The notes under the pieces: model-generated
Databases searched by the model: none
The model's input: only the letters and a program-made list of their open reading frames with translations
Told to the model about the DNA's origin: nothing
NCBI GenBank assembly: GCA_030054835.1
Contig: JASGVS010000035.1
Span: forward strand, 1-64,000
Direction of reading: 5' to 3'
Origin: UBA3910 sp002391465
GTDB taxonomy: Bacteria; Bacillota; Limnochordia; Darwinibacteriales; Darwinibacteriaceae
Length of the DNA stretch: 64,000 nt
Position numbers and translations under genes: made by a program
Part shown: positions 58,821 through 64,000 of the stretch, one piece after another
How the letters are laid out: every line of letters starts with the position of its first letter
Numbering within the stretch: the stretch's first letter is position 1

Positions 58821-59949
58821 TTTTCACGACGAATTGGCCGCCTTCGCCCACTAGTATCTCTTGAACGAAAATGCGCAAAAGCTCTCGCCGTTCCAGTTCC
58901 CCCTTTGGAGCAGGAAAATGAGCTGTGTTCCCCTCTGTGCAGAACCAAGCCCACACCTTTTCATCGAGGACCGCTTGGGAGACACGCAAACCACAACCAA
59001 CGCCAGGCTCCTCGCTGTAAACGGCACTATTCCCCCACAGCCGCCCTTTCATGGGAGCGCCGCAGGAGCTACAGCGCAGAAGACCGCTCAACAAGTAACG
59101 TGGCCCATTACCCGCGGAGCGCCGCCTAGACTGAGCGAGGAGCAGTTGGCTCCGGGCGAACGTTAAACGGTCTATGATCGCGGGACAGGGAATCAGAATC
59201 CATTCTTCCTGTGGTCTCAAGCGTACCTTGCCTACAGAAGCATCCCATTTATTCTGATAGAACTCACCGATGTAGGTACGGTTGGCCAAGATCTGCCTCA
59301 CAACCTGGCGATGCCATTTGGGCGCCCCCCGCTTAGTGGGTATTCCGGCAGAAGTCAAAGCCCTTGCTATACCGGCCATACCCCTTATGCCGGGGGGAGG
59401 ATTGAGAAACCAGGCGAATATCTGACACACAATACGTGCCTCGGTATGATTGATCACCAACTGTTCACGATCAGAATCAAAATCATAACCGTAGATAGAA
59501 AAATCCCGCAGCACCCTGCCCTGCCTTGCCTTCTCCCTGCGGCCACGGCACATGCGCTCCGTAATTTTCGCCTTTTCAAATTCGGAAATGGCGCCCCGGA
59601 GAGCGTAAAAGAGGTTCCCTTCCGGCGTCTTACTGTAATCTCCGTTCACAAAACACAGCTCAACGCCTAGTCGCTCCCATTCCTCAGTTAAGAGCAGTTG
59701 ATGGAGAAGCTTACGGGAAAGGCGGTCCGGATCGAGGCAGATCACTGTGGAAATGCGGCCGACTCCAATCTCCTGCCGCAGTTCTTCCAGGGCGGGACGG
59801 TTGAGGGTTTCGCCTGATACCCCTTCATCGGAAAATACGAGCACATCTTCTCCCTTGGCCATTTCCTTACAGGCCCGGATCTGAGCCGCTATGCCAAAGC
59901 CGTGTTTAGCCTGTTCTTCAGTACTCACACGGGCATAAATAGCGATCAA
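58813..59949 (-). CDS. spoIVCA: Large serine recombinase, SpoIVCA type (short form)
   Basis: This enzyme should excise the sigK element. The 378-residue protein has the resolvase catalytic domain with Ser9 in IAIYARVSTEEQ and Arg76/Arg79 in DPDRLSR, the Recombinase domain (about 150-250) with GIARALTSAGIPTKRG, and a zinc-ribbon part with LLSGLLRCSSCGAPMKG. It is over 100 residues shorter than typical SpoIVCA (about 500), and the coiled-coil region after the ribbon seems absent. TTG at 59949 with GGGGGTGG upstream gives the usual N-terminus; a TTG at 59970 is the frame limit. It diverges from pgmB. Confidence 0.9.
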   Translation of the reverse strand: MIAIYARVSTEEQAKHGFGIAAQIRACKEMAKGEDVLVFSDEGVSGETLNRPALEELRQEIGVGRISTVICLDPDRLSRKLLHQLLLTEEWERLGVELCFVNGDYSKTPEGNLFYALRGAISEFEKAKITERMCRGRREKARQGRVLRDFSIYGYDFDSDREQLVINHTEARIVCQIFAWFLNPPPGIRGMAGIARALTSAGIPTKRGAPKWHRQVVRQILANRTYIGEFYQNKWDASVGKVRLRPQEEWILIPCPAIIDRLTFARSQLLLAQSRRRSAGNGPRYLLSGLLRCSSCGAPMKGRLWGNSAVYSEEPGVGCGLRVSQAVLDEKVWAWFCTEGNTAHFPAPKGELERRELLRIFVQEILVGEGGQFVVKTF

Positions 59950-60011
59950 ACCAGCCACCCCCTCAGGCAATATTCCGCCGCTTGAAATCTATGCCTGCGG
60001 AACCATTTCCA

Positions 60012-60020
60012 TGTTATAAT
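60012..60020 (+). promoter_or_regulatory. Extended -10 promoter of pgmB
   Basis: TGTTATAAT is an extended -10 box 28 bp before the pgmB start; no clear -35 is seen. It suggests vegetative, not sporulation-specific, expression of the cargo gene. Confidence 0.65.
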
Positions 60021-60047
60021 GAATGGGCACATAAGGAGGCAGGGATT

Positions 60048-60722
60048 ATGAAACTGGCAATTTTTGATCTAGACGGTGTAATCGTAGACACGGCAAAATA
60101 CCACTTCCTAGCCTGGAAGCGATTAGCTGCTATGCTGGGTATTTCCTTCACAGAAGAGGATAACGAACGACTGAAGGGCGTAAGCCGGGTGCGTTCTTTA
60201 GAGATAGTTCTAGAGCTGGGTGGACTGGAAAAATCCCAGACGGAGATGGAAGAGCTGGCCCAACTTAAGAACACCTGGTACGTGGACTACATTAACCAGC
60301 TCACTGCAGAGGAAATTCTACCGGGGGTTCTGTCTTTTTTGAGACTGCTGGATACAGAAGGTATAAAAACGGCACTCTGTTCTGCCAGCAAGAACGCACC
60401 ACTGATTTTGAACAAGCTCGGACTCGCTTCCAGCTTTGCTGTTGTGGTAGATGGTAATTCTGTAAAGAAAGCAAAGCCCGATCCAGAAGGATTTCTGCTC
60501 GCTGCCGAACGACTCGGTGTTGAGCCTCAACAGGCCGTGGTATTCGAAGATGCGACAGCGGGTGTTGAAGCGGCTAAGCGGGCGGGGATGCCCGTTGTGG
60601 GAATCGGCGAGCCCGACACGTTAGCAGATGCGGATTTGATCCTACCGGGCTTTGGGGATGTAAACCAGAGGGAACTCCTCGAGAAACTGAAGCAATTAGT
60701 TCAGGCTAAAATTTCCCTTTGA
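60048..60722 (+). CDS. pgmB: Beta-phosphoglucomutase carried in the sigK element
   Basis: Beta-PGM interconverts beta-glucose 1-phosphate and glucose 6-phosphate, working behind disaccharide phosphorylases. The 224-residue HAD protein has FDLDGVIVDTAKYH, the substrate-gating KGVSR, CSASKNA, KKAKPDPEGFL and VFEDATAGVEAA. ATG at 60048 has AAGGAGG 8 nt upstream. No phosphorylase or sugar transporter gene is nearby. Its TGA stop (60720-60722) lies inside the right att half-site. It would be lost from the mother cell on excision. Confidence 0.92.
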   Translation: MKLAIFDLDGVIVDTAKYHFLAWKRLAAMLGISFTEEDNERLKGVSRVRSLEIVLELGGLEKSQTEMEELAQLKNTWYVDYINQLTAEEILPGVLSFLRLLDTEGIKTALCSASKNAPLILNKLGLASSFAVVVDGNSVKKAKPDPEGFLLAAERLGVEPQQAVVFEDATAGVEAAKRAGMPVVGIGEPDTLADADLILPGFGDVNQRELLEKLKQLVQAKISL

Positions 60723-61079
60723 CAGTGAATTCTCATTTTCAATGCACCGGGCGGCGTAAGTTGCCAGGCGGGTCTTTTTCTGGGGATCGAAGGTATTGAT
60801 CGCTTTGATCAGCCCGATCACGCCAATGGAGATCAGGTCTTCGTTGTCTTCCCCCGTATTTCCGAATTTCTTTACTATATGGGCGACCAGACGAAGATTG
60901 CGCTCAATAAGTATGTTCCGAGCCTCTTCGTCTCCCGATTCCTTGCGCAGCAGCAGCTCCCGCTCTTCCTCGGGACGGAGCGGTTTTGGAAAAGCCCCAC
61001 CCCCGGTCACAAACGATGCCAGTACTCCCACGCCGTCAACGAGCCAAGTAACCAAAGCACTCAGCAATGCAGGAAACAC
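60696..61079 (-). CDS. sigK: sigK 5' part (pro-sequence and regions 1.2-2), split gene
   Basis: This fragment encodes the N-terminal half of sigma-K: a hydrophobic pro-sequence of about 20 residues (FPALLSALVTWLVDGVGVLA), then AFPKPLRPEEERELL, NLRLVAHIVKKFGNTGEDNEDLISIGVIGL and TRLATYAARCIEN. It ends with 12 non-family residues read from the element. GTG at 61079 has GGGGGTG 9 nt upstream and gives a pro-sequence like that of B. subtilis. Joining codon 116 (GAG) to the 3' part gives 233 codons. C. difficile sigma-K lacks a pro-sequence; this one has it along with SpoIVB. Confidence 0.93.
   Translation of the reverse strand: MFPALLSALVTWLVDGVGVLASFVTGGGAFPKPLRPEEERELLLRKESGDEEARNILIERNLRLVAHIVKKFGNTGEDNEDLISIGVIGLIKAINTFDPQKKTRLATYAARCIENENSLSKGNFSLN
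60715..60747. other. Right att site of the sigK element
   Basis: The element-side half-site CCTTTGACAGTGAAT is followed by the core TCTCA (60731-60735) and the chromosome side TTTTCAATGCAC. With the left site this gives dyads GACAGTGAA/TTCACTGTC in the circle and GTGCAT/ATGCAC in the rebuilt gene. Confidence 0.82.
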
Positions 61080-61112
61080 TAATTGGCACACCCCCTGTGC
61101 AGACTGCTTTTC

Positions 61113-61141
61113 ATTCTATGCCCGGGGGAATGAAAATGTGC
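61113..61141 (-). promoter_or_regulatory. Sigma-E-type promoter of sigK
   Basis: GCACATT (61135-61141) and CATAGAAT (61113-61120) are separated by 14 bp, a good match to the sigma-E pattern. It overlaps an inverted repeat, TTTTCATTC/GAATGAAAA (61108-61116 with 61128-61136), which may bind a co-regulator such as SpoIIID. Transcription would begin near 61106, about 27 bp before the GTG start. Confidence 0.7.
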
Positions 61142-61146
61142 CCCTA

Positions 61147-61641
61147 CTAATCCCCCAGCTTAAGATATTTACGCAGGGGATTAGCTATAATCACGCACAG
61201 AAGTGCACTCACTCCGCCCTGGAGCAGATCCCCAGGTAGGGACACAACAGCAGCTGCCCAGCCGTAGTACAACATTCCAACCAGTAAATAGCCCACAACC
61301 ATTACCACAGCGCCAGCAAACACACCGAGGAATGTGCTTCCCTTCTGGGGACGAAAGGCAAGCCAGCCTGCGAGAAAGCCCTCTATGCCCTTAATAATAA
61401 ACGTCCAAGGTGCCCAATGGGCGTAGCCCAACAGCAGATCGGCTAAGCTTGAGCCCACTGCACCGGCGAAAGCGCCCGCCGCCGGTCCTAGCAGAATACC
61501 GGATAGGAGCACCACCGCATCCCCTACATTGACATAACCCTTAACGCCCGGCAGAGGCACATTGACAACCATGGTGGTCACTGCTATTACCGCCGCCAAA
61601 AGTCCCGTTTGAACCAATCGTTTCGCCTTCAATCCAGTCAC
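61147..61641 (-). CDS. ECF-transporter S component
   Basis: The 164-residue polytopic membrane protein resembles substrate-binding S components of energy-coupling-factor vitamin transporters, with YVNVGDAVVLLSGILLGPAAGAFAGAVG and WAPWTFIIKGIEGFLAG. Ligand cannot be told from sequence. GTG at 61641 is chosen for its upstream GGGGA; a frame extends to 61689. No A or T component gene is nearby. Confidence 0.8.
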   Translation of the reverse strand: MTGLKAKRLVQTGLLAAVIAVTTMVVNVPLPGVKGYVNVGDAVVLLSGILLGPAAGAFAGAVGSSLADLLLGYAHWAPWTFIIKGIEGFLAGWLAFRPQKGSTFLGVFAGAVVMVVGYLLVGMLYYGWAAAVVSLPGDLLQGGVSALLCVIIANPLRKYLKLGD

Positions 61642-61691
61642 TCTCCCGTCCCCTAGCGAGAAACAAACAGAGGAGCGCAGCTCCCCCACCG

Positions 61692-62009
61692 TTATTTCAT
61701 ACCCTTCAACTTGAAAATCTCATCCTTCAGCCAACCATTTTCCCTGCGCAGAATGTGATATACCCGTTCCAATTCTTTGTTCTGCTTTTTGAGTTCCTCG
61801 TTTTCCCGCACAATCGCGAGAATCTTGGTTTCGTACTCATGTACGAGCCGAGCGTTTTCCAAGTGCTCTTTCTCCATACGTTCCTTTGCTGCCTTAAGTT
61901 CTTCCACTGTAGACCTTTCTTTGTATGCTGCTAATCCGGCCAACCAAATCTTCCGCGCTGCCTGCCACGGCCATTTGCTCTGTGTTAACTGCTTTATCTC
62001 ACGCAACAT
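61692..62009 (-). CDS. Coiled-coil protein of unknown function
   Basis: The 105-residue protein has a short N-terminal basic/aromatic part (LTQSKWPWQAARKIWLAGL) followed by a continuous charged coiled coil (about residues 30-100). I do not recognise a family. It lies between the ArsR regulator and the ECF S component, probably in the same transcript. Confidence 0.6.
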   Translation of the reverse strand: MLREIKQLTQSKWPWQAARKIWLAGLAAYKERSTVEELKAAKERMEKEHLENARLVHEYETKILAIVRENEELKKQNKELERVYHILRRENGWLKDEIFKLKGMK

Positions 62010-62036
62010 CTGTTGCCTCCCTAACTCGGATTGCTC

Positions 62037-62333
62037 CTATCCACGCCCGCTTGTGCCCTTGACTTTCAGCAGATAATCCACTTCCCTGTTCACCCAGGTA
62101 CGCACGTCAGTAGACAGCGAATAGTAACACCACGTATGTTCTGTACGCCGATGGATTAATCCTTCTTCCAGCATGCGTTTGAGATGATACGACACCTTTG
62201 GTTGAGGCATACCCAAGCACTGCGCAAGCTCGCCAACACACATCTCCCTCTCCCCGAGAAGCAGCACAATTTTGAGGCGGATGGGATCGGCTAAGACTTG
62301 AAAGCGCTGGGCGGATCTTTGAATGTGGGTCAC
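62037..62333 (-). CDS. ArsR-family winged-helix regulator
   Basis: The 98-residue protein has the ArsR/SmtB fold: FQVLADPIRLKIVLLL, MCVGELAQCLGMPQPKVSYHLKRMLEEGLI and a beta wing (RTEHTWCYYSLS). The ELCVCDL-type metal site is changed to EMCVGEL, so metal binding is uncertain. GTG at 62333 has GGGAGG 5 nt upstream. It heads the gene set toward sigK. Confidence 0.88.
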   Translation of the reverse strand: MTHIQRSAQRFQVLADPIRLKIVLLLGEREMCVGELAQCLGMPQPKVSYHLKRMLEEGLIHRRTEHTWCYYSLSTDVRTWVNREVDYLLKVKGTSGRG

Positions 62334-62367
62334 ACCCAACCCTCCCTACGAACACTCTCTTAAGGAG

Positions 62368-62396
62368 ATTGTACATTATTTCACTAACGAGGGCAA
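62368..62396 (-). promoter_or_regulatory. Promoter of the arsR-type gene
   Basis: TTGCCC (62391-62396) and TACAAT (62368-62373) are 17 bp apart. Confidence 0.6.
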
Positions 62397-62401
62397 TAAA
62401 A

Positions 62402-62431
62402 ACAAAAACACCTCGTTAAGACAAGGTGTTC
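62402..62431 (-). terminator. Terminator of the 79-codon gene
   Basis: AACACCT/AGGTGTT (62407-62413 with 62424-62430) followed by TTTTTG on the minus strand; the stop codon of the gene lies in the loop. Confidence 0.75.
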
Positions 62432-62655
62432 TCCACTCGCTGTTCTAACTTTTTCAATAGATGAATTGTCCCCGCTTCTTGGGCCAGTTCCCGGGACAGC
62501 TGATAACAGTATTCGCCGAGTTCAGGTTGACCCAATTGCATGAACTCGTCTCCCCTCTGCATGAGCCGCTTAATTTTTTTTCGCGGTTCCCCCGGCAGCC
62601 GCCTCAACCATCTCAGCTTCAGCACCTGCCAGCGTTTCAGCGGGTCAGCATCCAT
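62416..62655 (-). CDS. Small helical protein of unknown function
   Basis: The 79-residue protein is basic and helical (DADPLKRWQVLKLRWLRRLPGEPRKKIKRLM...). I do not recognise a family. ATG at 62655 has GTGAGG 5 nt upstream; the frame can start at 62673, which lacks a ribosome site. It has its own promoter and terminator, so it is likely expressed. Confidence 0.55.
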   Translation of the reverse strand: MDADPLKRWQVLKLRWLRRLPGEPRKKIKRLMQRGDEFMQLGQPELGEYCYQLSRELAQEAGTIHLLKKLEQRVENTLS

Positions 62656-62690
62656 ACAAGCCTCACACTCCATGAATATTATTTAGACAT

Positions 62691-62719
62691 ATAATAGCAC
62701 AAAGACAAGCTCGGGGCAA
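62691..62719 (-). promoter_or_regulatory. Promoter of the 79-codon gene
   Basis: TTGCCC (62714-62719) and TATTAT (62691-62696) are 17 bp apart. The -35 is the same as that of the arsR-type promoter. Confidence 0.55.
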
Positions 62720-62732
62720 GTCGGTATCCAGA

Positions 62733-63590
62733 CTACTGGGCAAAGCGCAATATGTTGGCCGTCACATACAGCACCAGCATGGCTAGGCCAGTGAGCCAAA
62801 GTGCTCTGTTCGTCAGTTCGCCTCGCTCCTCCTTTGAAACGAGCAGTCTAGCTCCCAGCAACAAGAACAGTGGTGCTAACGCCGCCCAATAAAACGCCTG
62901 GCTCAACGAAGTGGATGGAATCTCACCGACAGTGCTGTAGGAAGGGTCTGCGAAAATCAGCAGCACACCTAGGACATTGTTGAACAGATGGAAAAAGATG
63001 GGCAGAACCAGATTTCTACCCTTCACCATTATATAACTCAGCACTGCCCCTAAAACTGCCGTGGGCAAAAAGCGATATACGTTCACATGGAAGATACCGA
63101 AAATTACCGCCAAAACTACAACCAAGTGCCACTGCCGTTTGAAACGAAAGCTGTAGAGCAACAGACCGCGATGGAAAATCTCCTCGCAGACCGCCGGCAG
63201 CACTCCGATGATAACGATCGCTTTGGGCAGGGATACACTCCCAATAACCTCCGACAACCGCTCTGCCGTAAACGCCATCCCGGCGGGGAAAAGACGGACG
63301 AGTATTTGAGTAACGGCAGATACCACTAAATTACTCCCCAGCCAGAGGATGAGTACTCCAAGGAGCTGGGCTAGGCGGGGAGGTTTGCAGGGAAAGACTA
63401 CCTTGAAATCCCAGTCAAAAGAATGGGCAGTAAGTAGGGAAAGGGCAGCGAAATTCAACTGAGTTAGCACTACACCTGCCATCCCCCACCGTTTCTGCAG
63501 TACTACCGCAAACAGGATTGCCAAGGTCATCGTTACGCCGGACACAAAAAAACCAGTCTTGACCCCCGGCTCTATTGGCTGTTTGACCAT
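62733..63590 (-). CDS. CPBP-family intramembrane metalloprotease
   Basis: The 285-residue membrane protein has about eight hydrophobic segments and the Abi/CPBP motifs EEIFHRG (EExxxR), FGIFHVN and FFHLFNN. Such proteases cleave membrane proteins or are immunity-type. ATG at 63590 has GGGAGGGGAG upstream. It is divergent from the DUF3796 gene. Confidence 0.88.
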   Translation of the reverse strand: MVKQPIEPGVKTGFFVSGVTMTLAILFAVVLQKRWGMAGVVLTQLNFAALSLLTAHSFDWDFKVVFPCKPPRLAQLLGVLILWLGSNLVVSAVTQILVRLFPAGMAFTAERLSEVIGSVSLPKAIVIIGVLPAVCEEIFHRGLLLYSFRFKRQWHLVVVLAVIFGIFHVNVYRFLPTAVLGAVLSYIMVKGRNLVLPIFFHLFNNVLGVLLIFADPSYSTVGEIPSTSLSQAFYWAALAPLFLLLGARLLVSKEERGELTNRALWLTGLAMLVLYVTANILRFAQ

Positions 63591-63623
63591 ACACTCCCCT
63601 CCCTGCACTGCTCTGACAGATCC

Positions 63624-63680
63624 TTTACAAATTCTCCCTACGGTGATATAGTTATCACAAATAGTGATACAAACATCACA
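63624..63680 (+). promoter_or_regulatory. Promoter with two operator-like dyads
   Basis: TTTACA (63624-63629) and TATAGT (63647-63652) are 17 bp apart. The -10 lies inside GTGATA-TAGT-TATCAC (63643-63658), and a second dyad GTGAT-N6-ATCAC follows at 63665-63680. A repressor binding these related sites would block the DUF3796 gene. Confidence 0.75.
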
Positions 63681-63696
63681 CCAGGAGGTCTAACAA

Positions 63697-64000
63697 TGAA
63701 AAACAAGAAGAAAAATGGAAATAAGGTCAAGATGTATCAAGGTGTTCTCGGCTTTGTGGGCCTTTTCGGCCTCAGATTCTTCACCACCGGTGATCCGCGC
63801 TGGCTGATGTGGTTCGGCTTTTTCGCCTTTTTCGCCAACTTCTGGCTAGGCCGCATCTCCACTACTAAGTCAGATGAGCGCTACGCCGACAACGTAAAAA
63901 CGGCAATGGCCTTTACCGGTCAACTCGCTTTTCTCACCATGACTATTCTATTTATCCTCGCCATCATATTCCCCTCCTTGGAGATTCTCATGGTTGGAAT
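63697..64000 (+). CDS. DUF3796-type membrane protein (partial, runs off the window)
   Basis: The first 101 codons encode a basic N-terminus, then hydrophobic segments (VLGFVGLFGLRFF, WFGFFAFFANFWLG, and LAFLTMTILFILAIIF), resembling DUF3796 membrane proteins. Such genes usually precede a small regulator gene, which would lie beyond the window and might bind the dyads upstream. AGGAGGT precedes the ATG. Confidence 0.7.

Larger units (their letters stand above)
58799..60735. mobile_element. Mini skin element in sigK (1,932 bp)
   Basis: The element lies between two direct copies of TGAGA within sigK. It holds only a serine recombinase gene (minus) and a beta-phosphoglucomutase gene (plus). Excision would remove 1,932 bp and rejoin sigK in frame. 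Known skin elements range from about 15 kb (Clostridioides difficile) to about 48 kb (B. subtilis); this is far smaller. The two inner ends are inverted copies of TTCACTGTCAAA-GG, so the circle junction would be a near-perfect palindrome. Confidence 0.88.

Noticed and set aside
58446..61079. sigK as a pseudogene broken by insertion
   Set aside because: Both halves are intact, same orientation, joined in frame by exchange at a shared core, with a fitting recombinase between them and a terminator and promoter in place.
1..64000. CRISPR arrays, tRNA or rRNA genes
   Set aside because: No regularly spaced direct repeats, no tRNA-like cloverleaf and no rRNA sequence were seen in reading.

Overview
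The window is chromosomal DNA from an endospore-forming member of the Bacillota. Nearly all genes lie on the minus strand, as expected for long housekeeping and sporulation operons. Gene order matches Bacillus/Clostridia backbones in several blocks: ylmEFGH-divIVA-ileS-ylyA-lspA-rluD; the dap/dpa cluster with RNase J and tepA; ispA-OLE RNA-oapA-dxs-nadK-argR-recN-spoIVB-(insert)-spo0A; efp-spoIIIA. Individual proteins are divergent from both model groups. A secreted protein with beta-barrel-like features (19.5-20.7 kb) hints at an outer membrane, so a diderm spore-former of the Limnochordia type is possible. That placement is inference.

Layout. 1-0.1 kb: end of a probable IS30-like transposase. 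0.1-9.2 kb: RluD, LspA, TraR/DksA protein, IleS under an Ile T-box, DivIVA, YlmH, YggT, SepF, YggS, UppP. 9.2-18.5 kb: Na/Pi-type transporter, YlzJ, TepA, RNase J, then dapA-dapG-asd-dpaB-dpaA-dapB (lysine/DAP and spore dipicolinate). 18.6-22.4 kb: stress-type protein, YlmC/YmxH, beta-barrel candidate, dUTPase-like protein, M16 peptidase. 22.5-29.4 kb: spore-wall hydrolases and deacetylases, MraY-like and GT2 enzymes, SteB, SteA. 29.4-38.1 kb: Spo0A as last gene of a B12-dependent glutamate mutase/methylaspartate operon. 38.2-46.7 kb: SpoIVB, RecN, ArgR, NadK, Dxs, OapA, OLE RNA, IspA. 46.7-49.2 kb: TsaD paralogue, NusB, Asp23/AmaP. 49.4-54.2 kb: complete spoIIIAA-AH operon. 54.3-58.4 kb: CD1247-type protein, EF-P, Xaa-Pro peptidase, YqeH, YqeG. 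58.4-61.1 kb: sigK split by a tiny skin element. 61.1-64 kb: ECF S component, coiled-coil protein, ArsR regulator, CPBP protease, DUF3796 protein.

Most notable system: sigK, the late mother-cell sigma factor gene, is interrupted by a 1,932-bp element that holds only a short serine recombinase and a divergent beta-phosphoglucomutase gene. Excision between two TGAGA cores rebuilds in frame a 233-codon pro-sigma-K with the family-typical CIENEILMHLRS junction. The element ends form a near-perfect inverted repeat (GACAGTGAA / TTCACTGTC), and the rebuilt chromosomal site is also dyad-symmetric. Both cargo stop codons lie inside the att half-sites, so the element is packed to its edges.

Second, the protein at the canonical spo0A locus has a normal C-terminal effector domain but a degenerate receiver: Cys at the phosphoacceptor position, and Thr and Lys replaced by Ala and Arg. 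It sits 10 bp behind the glutamate mutase operon, between spoIVB and steA. Third, the 660-bp gap between ispA and the oapA-like gene fits OLE RNA by synteny, size, promoter and neighbour.
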